Positions 1 through 7,400 of a stretch of 13,511 nucleotides of DNA are shown in pieces. The first letter of the stretch is position 1. Every line of letters begins with the position of its first letter. The translations under genes were made by a program, and so were the position numbers. The notes under the pieces were generated by a model that saw only the letters and a list, made by a program, of their open reading frames with translations, searched no databases and was not told where the DNA came from. The DNA is from an uncultured Eubacteriales bacterium (GTDB taxonomy: Bacteria; Bacillota_A; Clostridia; Christensenellales; Aristaeellaceae), in assembly GCA_902795555.1 (NCBI GenBank), contig CADBLV010000083.1, positions 1 to 13,511 of the forward strand, in the 5' to 3' direction.

Positions 1-359
1 ATACCGGCGACCTGGCCTGGTGCGATGAGGACGGCTTCTACTGGTATGTGGGCCGGGCGGACGACGTGATCAAGAGCAGTGGATATCGCATCGGGCCGTT
101 TGAAATCGAGAGCGTCATTATGGAACTGCCCTACGTGCTTGAATGCGGCGTTTCCGCCGCGCCGGACGAAATCCGCGGCCAGGTTGTGAAGGCCAGCATC
201 GTGCTGACGCCCGGCACGGAAGGGACCGAGGAGCTGAAAAAGGAAATTCAGAACTACGTCAAACAGCATACGGCCCCGTATAAATATCCCCGCATCGTGG
301 TGTTCCGGGATGAGCTTCCCAAAACGGTGTCCGGAAAGATTCAGAGGGCTTTGCTGTGA
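1..359 (+). CDS. AMP-forming acyl-CoA synthetase, C-terminal part (5' truncated by window)
   Basis: This is the last ~118 residues of an adenylate-forming enzyme that activates a carboxylic acid to its acyl-AMP and then to the CoA thioester. The reading frame is open from base 3. It starts with the TGDLA motif, followed by [18 protein letters not shown], the hinge segment that links the large and small domains, then the small C-terminal domain. Near the end [10 protein letters not shown] carries the conserved catalytic lysine of the adenylation half-reaction (codon 336-338). The [12 protein letters not shown] wording resembles acetyl- and medium-chain acyl-CoA synthetases more than NRPS adenylation domains, but the acid cannot be named without the N-terminal pocket. 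The stop at 357-359 overlaps the next gene's GTG start, so the two are probably translationally coupled. Family is certain; substrate is unknown. Confidence 0.93.
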   Translation, partial: TGDLAWCDEDGFYWYVGRADDVIKSSGYRIGPFEIESVIMELPYVLECGVSAAPDEIRGQVVKASIVLTPGTEGTEELKKEIQNYVKQHTAPYKYPRIVVFRDELPKTVSGKIQRALL

Positions 360-934
360 TCAACACAACGCTGTGCTATCTGATGCGGGCCGGGGAAGTG
401 CTCATGCTGCACCGAACTAAGAAGGAAAACGACCTGAACCGCGACAAATGGATCGGTCTGGGCGGCAAGTTTGAGGACCGGGAAAGCCCGGAGGACTGCG
501 TCCTGCGGGAAGTGAAAGAGGAAACGGGTCTTACCCTGACCTCCTGGCGCTATCGGGGCATTGTGACCTTTGTGAACGATCTGTATGAAACCGAATATAT
601 GCATCTGTTTACCGCCGACGGTTTCACCGGGGAGATGATTCCCTGTGACGAAGGGGATCCGGAATGGATTCCCTGGGAAAAGCTGGGAGAGCTGCCTCAG
701 TGGGAAGGGGATCGGATCTTCCTGCGGCTTCTGCGGGAGGATGCTCCTTTTTTCTCGCTGAAGCTGGTGTACAGCGGAGAAAAACTGCTGGAGGCTGTGC
801 TGAACGGGAAGCCTGTGCCGGCGGGCGGCAAACCCGCGCCGGTCACCGAAACCGCGGACGGCAGGGCTGTGCCTGATCCCGGGACATCAGGCGGCAAGCT
901 CACGCTTGACAAACAGGGGGCCTGTGAGGTTTAA
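356..934 (+). CDS. Nudix hydrolase, MutT/8-oxo-dGTP diphosphatase-like
   Basis: This 192-residue protein carries a complete Nudix box at about residues 37-59 matching GX5EX7REUXEEXGU, with the metal-binding core REVKEETGL. The family cleaves nucleoside diphosphates linked to another moiety. The N-terminal [26 protein letters not shown] and the WIGLGGKFE context resemble 8-oxo-dGTP diphosphatases of Bacillota. The start is a GTG at 356 inside the stop of the acyl-CoA synthetase gene, with AGAGGG at 343-348 as ribosome binding site, so expression is probably coupled. The catalytic fold should end near residue 150. The last ~40 residues are a Pro/Gly/Ala-rich tail with no recognised domain, longer than a minimal MutT protein needs. 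Substrate is inferred from resemblance only; coupling to an acyl-CoA synthetase would also allow a CoA-type substrate. Confidence 0.9.
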   Translation: MINTTLCYLMRAGEVLMLHRTKKENDLNRDKWIGLGGKFEDRESPEDCVLREVKEETGLTLTSWRYRGIVTFVNDLYETEYMHLFTADGFTGEMIPCDEGDPEWIPWEKLGELPQWEGDRIFLRLLREDAPFFSLKLVYSGEKLLEAVLNGKPVPAGGKPAPVTETADGRAVPDPGTSGGKLTLDKQGACEV

Positions 935-961
935 TAGTGCCGTTGTGGATTTTTACCGGAA

Positions 962-979
962 AGCCGGAGAGGCTCCGGT
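962..979 (+). other. small hairpin between Nudix and glycosyltransferase genes
   Basis: CCGGAG (964-969) and CTCCGG (973-978) form a perfect 6-bp stem around an AGG loop, immediately before the glycosyltransferase ribosome binding site. No T-run follows, so it is not an intrinsic terminator. It may modulate stability or translation of an operon transcript; its function is not established. Confidence 0.4.
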
Positions 980-994
980 GATGGAGGATGAGCC

Positions 995-2311
995 ATGGTT
1001 CCTTTCGTAACGATGCTGCTGCAGACGGTCGGTGCGATTTGCGCTGTCTGTCTGGCTGTGATGATGATCTATCAGCTGGTGCTGAGTTTCTTCGGCTTCG
1101 GCCGGAAGGAGAAGGATTATCAGGATCACGACCCGGAAAGCCGGTTTCTCGTGCTGGTGCCGGCGCACAACGAAGAAAAGGTGATCGGCGATATCGTGCA
1201 CAATCTGCAGCAGATGGATTATCCGAAAGAGCTGTATGATTTTTACATTATTGCCGACAACTGCACAGACCGGACGGCGGAAACAGCCCGGGAGCTGGGC
1301 GCGAAGGTGATCGAAACCTGCAAGGAAGGGCCGGACAGCCCCACCGGGAAGCCCATCGCTCTGCGAAAGGCGCTGCTGTCTCTGGGGGATTATCAGAACC
1401 GATATGACCTGATGATGATTTTTGACGCGGACAACCTGATGGATACGAATATGTTCCGCGAGGTCAACAGCCAGTATCTGGACAAGGGCAAGCCGGATTT
1501 CATCCAGTGCTATCTGGGATGCAAGAATAAAAACGGCCCCATTGCCTGGATTGATTATTCGGGCTTTACCCTGTCCAACCGATTCTTCCAGCTGGGCAAG
1601 CATCGCCTGGGCATCAACTGCGGCATCGGCGGCACGGGCTTTGCCATGTCCACCCAGTATCTTTATGAGCGGGGTGGGTGGACGACCCGCTCTCTGACGG
1701 AAGATTTTGAAATTCAGGTTGAAGCGACCATGGAGGGCCGTCGAATCCTGTGGAATCACAATACGCGGGTCTATGACGAAAAACCCACGCAGTTTAAAGC
1801 TTCTCTCCGGCAGAAGAATCGCTGGGGTCAGGGCCGCTGGTATGTGACGATTCACGAAACGGGGAATCTGTTCCGGTGCTTTCTGAAAGGCCGGATCAGC
1901 GTGTGGGAATTCATGAGCGTGCTCACGCATATGTACACGGGCAGCGTGTATCTGATTGTGATCATTCAATCGTTATGCACGGGGATCCTTGGCCTGCTCG
2001 AACCCGGAAAGGCCATGGCTGATCCATCCCTGGGAAGCACGCTGTACAGCATCTGTGTATTCATCTACAGCTTCTTCTTCCTGTTTTACTACGCGGACTG
2101 GGTGGACAACGGGAATCGGTTCAGCCTGAAAACCCTGCCGACCATGATTGCTTCCTTTGTTGCCAATACGATCATCGGGATGGTCAGCCAGATCTACGGC
2201 CTGATCAAGTGCAGAGATCAGGTGCACTGGGCCAAAACCGAGCATGCGATCGACGCCGCTCAGACGATTCACGGCGCGAAGACGATCAAGCTGCCGCCGA
2301 AGGCAGCGTAA
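995..2311 (+). CDS. membrane glycosyltransferase family 2 (cellulose/hyaluronan synthase-like)
   Basis: This 438-residue integral membrane GT2 transfers sugars from nucleotide-sugar donors, probably for a cell-surface polysaccharide or glycolipid. One hydrophobic segment lies at residues ~8-33. The GT-A domain follows: VLVPAHNEE (53-61), ADNCTD, the metal-binding DAD (144-146) in FDADN, TEDFE with the likely catalytic Asp237, and QKNRW (273-277), the QxxRW acceptor/product signature of processive GT2 enzymes. Three hydrophobic segments near 306-332, 345-370 and 379-402 close the protein. No PilZ domain is present, so direct c-di-GMP binding is not indicated. The start is ATG 995 behind GGAGG. 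It lies 60 bp after the Nudix gene on the same strand and ends at an intrinsic terminator. The product is unknown; the architecture also fits N-acetylglucosaminyl transferases. Confidence 0.92.
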   Translation: MVPFVTMLLQTVGAICAVCLAVMMIYQLVLSFFGFGRKEKDYQDHDPESRFLVLVPAHNEEKVIGDIVHNLQQMDYPKELYDFYIIADNCTDRTAETARELGAKVIETCKEGPDSPTGKPIALRKALLSLGDYQNRYDLMMIFDADNLMDTNMFREVNSQYLDKGKPDFIQCYLGCKNKNGPIAWIDYSGFTLSNRFFQLGKHRLGINCGIGGTGFAMSTQYLYERGGWTTRSLTEDFEIQVEATMEGRRILWNHNTRVYDEKPTQFKASLRQKNRWGQGRWYVTIHETGNLFRCFLKGRISVWEFMSVLTHMYTGSVYLIVIIQSLCTGILGLLEPGKAMADPSLGSTLYSICVFIYSFFFLFYYADWVDNGNRFSLKTLPTMIASFVANTIIGMVSQIYGLIKCRDQVHWAKTEHAIDAAQTIHGAKTIKLPPKAA

Positions 2312-2323
2312 ACCGGGTTTTTT

Positions 2324-2353
2324 CCGCGTCGACAGCCTGTCGGCGCGGTTTTT
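2324..2353 (+). terminator. intrinsic terminator after the glycosyltransferase gene
   Basis: An 11-bp stem (2324-2334 with 2338-2348, one G-T wobble) encloses a GCC loop and is followed by five T residues (2349-2353). It begins 12 bp after the glycosyltransferase stop codon and separates that transcript from the downstream dehydrogenase. Confidence 0.85.
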
Positions 2354-2354
2354 A

Positions 2355-2407
2355 ACGCGAATGGGTGCGCTTCGCAGACGCGAAAGGGTGCGCTTCACAG
2401 ACGCGAA
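2355..2407. repeat. 23-bp tandem direct repeat, 2.3 copies
   Basis: Two full 23-bp units (2355-2377 and 2378-2400) differ at two positions and are followed by the first 7 bp of a third (ACGCGAA, 2401-2407). Across the first junction TTCGC-AGAC-GCGAA forms a short hairpin; the second copy carries one substitution in it. The repeat sits between a terminator and the dehydrogenase ribosome binding site. It could be a regulator-binding array or a simple tandem duplication. Confidence 0.85.
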
Positions 2408-2454
2408 CCGGCGTATTCAGACACAGACGGCAATTTTCACAGAGGTGGGAACAC

Positions 2455-3288
2455 ATGAAAGAAACAACGCGTACGGCCTGGGTGACCGGAGCTTCCAGCG
2501 GGCTGGGGCTGCACACGGCCATGGCCCTGCGGGACGCCGGATGGCGGGTGATCGCCGGGGCCCGCAGCTATCCGGAGAAAAGGGAAGAGCGGGAGGGTAT
2601 CCTCTGTCTCCCCCTGGATGTGACGGATGAAGGAAGTGTTCAGGCTTTTTGCGACAGGGCCCTGGAGGCTTCCCCGCGGGTGGACGCGGTGGTTCAATGC
2701 GCCGGGATGCTGGTGCTGGGTTCCTGCGAGGAAACCACCACGGAGGAATATCGCCGCGTGATGGACACGAATTTCCTGGGGATGGTTCGGATGAACCGGG
2801 AGATTTTGCCTGTGATGCGGAGGCAGGGAGGCGGAAAGATCATTCTTTTCTCCTCCATCAACGGCCTGATGGGCATTCCCTTTCAGAGTGCCTACACGGC
2901 CAGCAAGCATGCCATTGAGGGCTATGCCGAATGCCTGGCCCTGGAGACGAAACCTTTCGGCATTCAGGTGACGCTGATCGAGCCCGGCGATCACCGGAGC
3001 GGGAGCGAGAAATACCGTCCCCATGCCCGGGCCATGGGCCCTGAATCTCCCTACGCGGAGGCCTATGAAAGCGCGACCGCGGTGATCCGGAGGGACGAGA
3101 CATCCGGATCGGATCCGGACGTTCTGGGCCGGAAGGTGGCCCGACTGCTGGAAAAAAGCCGAATGCCCCTGCGAAAGCGAATCGCCAGCGGGGATCAGCA
3201 TCTGGCGGCGGAAATTCACCGTCTGCTGCCCGCCGGGCTGAATGCCCGGATTTTAACGCGATACTATGTAAGGGGGAAGCGCTCATGA
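2455..3288 (+). CDS. short-chain dehydrogenase/reductase (SDR family, classical type)
   Basis: This 277-residue Rossmann-fold oxidoreductase is expected to use NAD(P)(H). The N-terminus has the cofactor motif TGASSGLG (residues 11-18), then a CAG version of the NNAG motif, the catalytic serine in FSSING (Ser134), and YTASK giving Tyr147 and Lys151, with the usual 13-residue Ser-Tyr spacing. EPGDHRSG follows in the place of the classical PG loop. ATG 2455 is preferred over an in-frame start at 2365 because it has GAGGTGGG just upstream and the Rossmann motif falls at the usual distance; the earlier start would add 30 residues translated from the tandem repeat. The stop overlaps the next gene's ATG (ATGA), so it is coupled to the secreted phosphodiester glycosidase. 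Substrate unknown. Confidence 0.92.
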   Translation: MKETTRTAWVTGASSGLGLHTAMALRDAGWRVIAGARSYPEKREEREGILCLPLDVTDEGSVQAFCDRALEASPRVDAVVQCAGMLVLGSCEETTTEEYRRVMDTNFLGMVRMNREILPVMRRQGGGKIILFSSINGLMGIPFQSAYTASKHAIEGYAECLALETKPFGIQVTLIEPGDHRSGSEKYRPHARAMGPESPYAEAYESATAVIRRDETSGSDPDVLGRKVARLLEKSRMPLRKRIASGDQHLAAEIHRLLPAGLNARILTRYYVRGKRS

Positions 3289-4439
3289 GCGAAAAGAAAA
3301 TGGGAATGAAGCAGAGGGTCATCCGGCTGACGGCCGCGATCATGACGCTGATGCTGATTTGCGGCGCGGCGATGGCGGAGGACAATGAGTTGAGCGTGAC
3401 CGAGACGGTTGAAGAGACCGTGACTGCTCCCGCTTCCGCGACGGAAGAAACAGCCGCCGCTCCCGTGCTGGAAGAAACGGCTGCCGTTCCCGTGGCGGAA
3501 GCTCCCGTGGCTTCTGTGACCCCCGACGGATATCAGCTGGACGCGGAAGGCTTTCTCACCGGGGAAAACCCGGGGCCGGCCTATATCCTGGAGGACGAGG
3601 AAAAGGGCCTGTGGCAGTATGCCTCCAAAACCCTGGCCGTCACCATCCGCCGGACCCGGGAAAAGGTGAAAAAAAAGACCCGCGAATACTGTGTGGCGGA
3701 CATTCGCACCCGGGAAGCGAATCCCGTCGGCGCGATTATGACGGAGCCCTATGCCCGATTCGGGGGTACGCCGACCGCCGGAAAACGGCAGGATACGCCG
3801 GAAACCCTGATGAACGCCCATCCGTCGGTGCTGGCGATGTCGGACGACATGTACGGCCTGCGGATTATTGAAGTGAGCAAAAAGAAGACTAAATACGACT
3901 TTCACGGGGTGGTGATCCGGGACGGAGAAGTCATGGCCACCAAAACCCGCAAAAGCCCGGAAGAAGGCAAGAAGGACAAGCGCCCCTGGCCGAATCTGGA
4001 CACCATGGCGGTTTATCGGGACGGCAGCATGAAAACTTATGTTTCGGATGCCCTTACTGCGGAGGAATATCTGGAACAGGGCGCCCTGTATGTGTTCGCT
4101 GTCGGCCCATGGCTTATCAGCGACGGGGAGATCAATCCGGCGGTGCTCAATCCCAAATACTATCCCAGCAACGAGCCGCGGCTGGCCCTGGGCATGGTTG
4201 AGCCCCGGCACTATATCGCCATCGCCGTGGCCGGACGGCCCAACAATCAATACGCCGGGGTTCATCTCGACTGGCTGGCGGAAAAAATGAAAGAATACGG
4301 CTGCACGGAGGCGCTGAATCTGGACGGCGGCGCCACGGTCGTGATGGCCTTTATGAACAAGGCGATCCTGCGGGGAGATATGTCCAGCAAGAAGGGCAGA
4401 AATGTGGGAAGCCTGATTGCCTGGGGCCTGGACGAATAA
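3285..4439 (+). CDS. secreted phosphodiester glycosidase (NAGPA domain) family protein
   Basis: This 384-residue exported protein has a Sec signal peptide: basic residues, a hydrophobic core (~13-27) and a probable signal peptidase I site after AMA (residue 31). No lipobox cysteine fits. A Thr/Glu/Ala/Pro/Val-rich linker (~35-80) with repeated EET and VPVAE wording follows, typical of a wall-spanning spacer. The catalytic part, roughly 150-384, ends with PRLALG, then GVHLDWLAEKM and LNLDGGATVVM (LDGG at 346-349), the hallmark of the NAGPA/DUF2233 family related to the human uncovering enzyme. Bacterial members are often annotated as exopolysaccharide biosynthesis proteins. It overlaps the dehydrogenase stop by ATGA and is followed by a strong terminator. 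It probably acts on a phosphodiester-linked surface sugar; the substrate is unproven. Confidence 0.88.
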   Translation: MSEKKMGMKQRVIRLTAAIMTLMLICGAAMAEDNELSVTETVEETVTAPASATEETAAAPVLEETAAVPVAEAPVASVTPDGYQLDAEGFLTGENPGPAYILEDEEKGLWQYASKTLAVTIRRTREKVKKKTREYCVADIRTREANPVGAIMTEPYARFGGTPTAGKRQDTPETLMNAHPSVLAMSDDMYGLRIIEVSKKKTKYDFHGVVIRDGEVMATKTRKSPEEGKKDKRPWPNLDTMAVYRDGSMKTYVSDALTAEEYLEQGALYVFAVGPWLISDGEINPAVLNPKYYPSNEPRLALGMVEPRHYIAIAVAGRPNNQYAGVHLDWLAEKMKEYGCTEALNLDGGATVVMAFMNKAILRGDMSSKKGRNVGSLIAWGLDE

Positions 4440-4470
4440 AAAAGGAGCGGCGGAAGCCGTTCCTTTTTTT
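4438..4470. terminator. bidirectional intrinsic terminator between convergent genes
   Basis: AAAGGAGCGGC (4441-4451) pairs with GCCGTTCCTTT (4456-4466) around a GGAA loop. Seven T residues end the plus side (4464-4470), and six A residues (4438-4443) give a U-run on the minus strand. It can therefore stop both the glycosidase transcript and the oppositely oriented phosphodiesterase gene ending at 4491. Confidence 0.9.
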
Positions 4471-4490
4471 GAGCGCGCCGGGAAAGGCTT

Positions 4491-7400
4491 TCACTCTGTC
4501 CCTGCTTCCGGCAGAATCCAGACTGCCAGATGCCCGTCCGCGTCGCGGCGGGCGGTGTAATGCCAGGTGGCCCGGCGATCCCGGAAGGTTTGCTCAAAGA
4601 CATCCCCTTCCGGAGTCATCAGCAGCAGCGGAGATCCGTCGGGACTGACGGGTCTTTGCGCATCTTCGGGATACAGCTGGACATTGCCTCCCGTGACGAT
4701 GACCCGGGAATTCTCATTTCCGAGGAGCTGACGAACGGAAGCCAGCAAATCGCCCGAAACCCGGCCGCCTTCAATCCGCGCATCACAGGCGCCGTCCACG
4801 CTGCCCAGCCCGGCCAGGCGGTTTCCTTCCCCGTGGAAATGCACATCCGCGCCGGAGAGGAAGACAGCGCCTTCCCCGTTCAGGCTGCCGATGCAGGCGC
4901 CGGCGTCGCAATGCAGCACCACATCCGTCGTCCCTGCGGAAAGCCGCAGCTCCGTGGTGCCGTTCAGGGTCCCGATACCCACGGCCCGCTCGCTGTCCAT
5001 CAGTACGTTGACCTCCGCGGCGGCGGTCAGGGAAATATGACCGTTCAGGGTTCCGATGCCCACTGTATCGTTTCCCTGCACATGGCACTTTACCGTTCCA
5101 CCGTCGATCCGGATTTCGGCGTTTCCGTCGGCGCTGCCCATGCCCAGACCGTTGACGCCGTTGGCCAGCAGCGTCAGGTTTCCGCGGCATATCCGAATGC
5201 CCTCTCCGCTGCTGCGGCAGCCCCCGATACAGACCGCCTTATCGCCGGAAGCGTGAATTTCAACATGCCCATCCAGATCAAAGGTGATGGTGCCGTAGGG
5301 ATCGTTAAAATTGCCGCCGATGCCCACAGAATAATTGCGGCTGCTGTCGATGAACAGGGAGCCGTTGCCGGTGACTGTGAGGAAGGCATTGGGCGGCACC
5401 CGGATGCCGTCCCGGCGGATGATGCTGTTTTCCCGGAGCACCAGATTGACCCGGCTGCCGCTTCCCAGCTGGATGGAAGGCTCGTTGGCAGCCTTCAGAC
5501 AGCTGTTTTCCAGAATCAGGGTGGTTTCCGCTCCGTCGGCAATCCGAACGGTTAAATCCACAAAGGAGCCCGGCTGTCCCCGCAGGATCACTTCTCCGGA
5601 AGGGATCGCCAGAGAGGCATAGTGATGCATGGCCAGATCGTACAGATTGACGCTCTCCCCGTCCCGGGCGGTGTAAACCTTCGTTTCATCCTGGCTGAAA
5701 CGGACCCTGCGCAGGTTTTCATCGGTGATGAACCGCCGGGTGTTCGGGTTGATTTCCCGGATCGGCTGCCTGGCCGGCCGGGCGGTGAAATATCCCTGAA
5801 TCAGATCGATCCCGCAGGCAATGACCGTCCGCAGCTCTTCGGCGGTTTCAACGCCTTCCGCCAGGGCCCGGATCCCGTTCTGATGCGCAAAATCAATCGT
5901 GTTCTGCACAAAGAGCTGCTTGTTGGTGTCCTGATCAATCCCGGTGATCAGCTCCCGGTCGATCTTGATGATCTGGGGCTCATAGCGCAGCACGTTCACC
6001 ATATTGCTGTGGCCGGCGCCGTAGTCGTCAATGGCGATCTGCGCCTGACTGCCGGGCTTGGCCAGGCGCTTGAGCCGCGCCAGCTCCTCATCCGTGGTGA
6101 CGTCCTGCTCAGTGAGCTCGAAGACGAAACAGTCCAGATAGCTGCCGAAGCGTTCGGTCAGCTCATTGCAGTCCTCCACGGTCAGGAAATGCCCCGGGAT
6201 CGTGTTGACAAACACCCGGCAGCCCTGGAAATCACTGAAATCCCGCACATACCGTTCCATGATGCCGAAGAAGGTCGCTTTCTCCACCTCATACAGTCGC
6301 CCGTATTCCCGCGCCACCGCCAGCACCTGCAGGGGGCTCAGGTTAATCAGGGCGTCTGTGCGCATCAGGGCCTCATAGGCAAAAATCCGTCCGCTGCGGG
6401 CGTCCACAATGGGCTGGAAAAAATATTGAAACAGGTTCTTTTCTATCAGCAGGCTGAAGGTGTTATACAGGGCGGCTGTGATCTGCGTGTCCTTTGCCAC
6501 GTCATGCCTGTCTGCCTGCAACCGGTTCAGATACATCTCCCCGACGGCCAGCCGAATCAGGTTTTCCAGCCCCGTGGTTTCCCATCCCGCGGACATCGTC
6601 GTGCATCCGGCATGGATCTCCACATAGTAATCCCGGCTGTTTTCCGCATTGTAGGCATTCATGGTCCGATAAAAATCGGCCACGGTTCTGTCGATGTGCT
6701 CACTCAGCAGGGAATCGCTGTCGGCCAGATCGAGCACGACAAACTGATTTTCGCTGATGCGGGCCACCGCCCCGGCTTCCGCGTTGATCCGCCGGAGGGT
6801 TTCGCTGATCCGCCGGACCACAGCCTCCGTTTCTTCAATGCCGTAGGTTTCATAGATGAAGGAATACCGGCTGATTTCATATACGGACAGCGCCACGGAG
6901 CGCAGATGGTTCTGCGGCTCGGCTGTGAACGCCAGATACCACCGGGTGAGCCCTTTCAGATTGGTCATCCCCGTGAGGGAATCCCGATAAAGGCTCTGCT
7001 CAATGTGGCTGAGCAGGTTCCGCTGGCGCAGATTGCCGAGCTGAATGGTGAAAATCAGGTTCAGCACATCTGAAAGCCGCTTCAGGAGCTGGGAATCCTG
7101 AATCAGATTCTGGGTCTGGGCGGAGAAATAGCCGAAGACGACGCTGTCCGAATGGATGGATGAAACCAGCGTCACGCCCGTGCGGGCGTCGGAGACAGGA
7201 GAATTATGATTGATGCTGGTCATCACCGGCTTCGGCGTCTGCTTCCGATCCGCATGGGGAATCCGGAGCAGGCTGTTTTCCAGCTCGGTCAGCGTGTAGT
7301 CCCTGCCGTTGAAGACATCCAGAAAGCTGCGATTCAGCTGAACGGCGGAATTGGGCGGCAGGGCGTGTGAAAGGATCCGGAAAAAGTCATCCGGCTCGGT

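Noticed and set aside
953..1969. A 338-codon minus-strand frame opposite the glycosyltransferase
   Set aside because: The plus strand carries all GT2 motifs; the antisense frame is explained by codon bias.
2365..2454. Earlier in-frame start for the dehydrogenase
   Set aside because: It would translate the 23-bp tandem repeat, lacks a ribosome binding site and pushes the Rossmann motif about 30 residues too far from the N-terminus.
3345..3380. Lipoprotein signal for the phosphodiester glycosidase
   Set aside because: The single cysteine near the hydrophobic core is preceded by LMLI, which does not fit a lipobox, while AMA downstream is a good signal peptidase I site.
5622..7073. A 483-codon plus-strand frame (and others at 4530-5555 and 7725-8339) opposite the EAL protein gene
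   Set aside because: These are antisense frames of a gene with intact catalytic motifs; their translations show no domain and biased composition.
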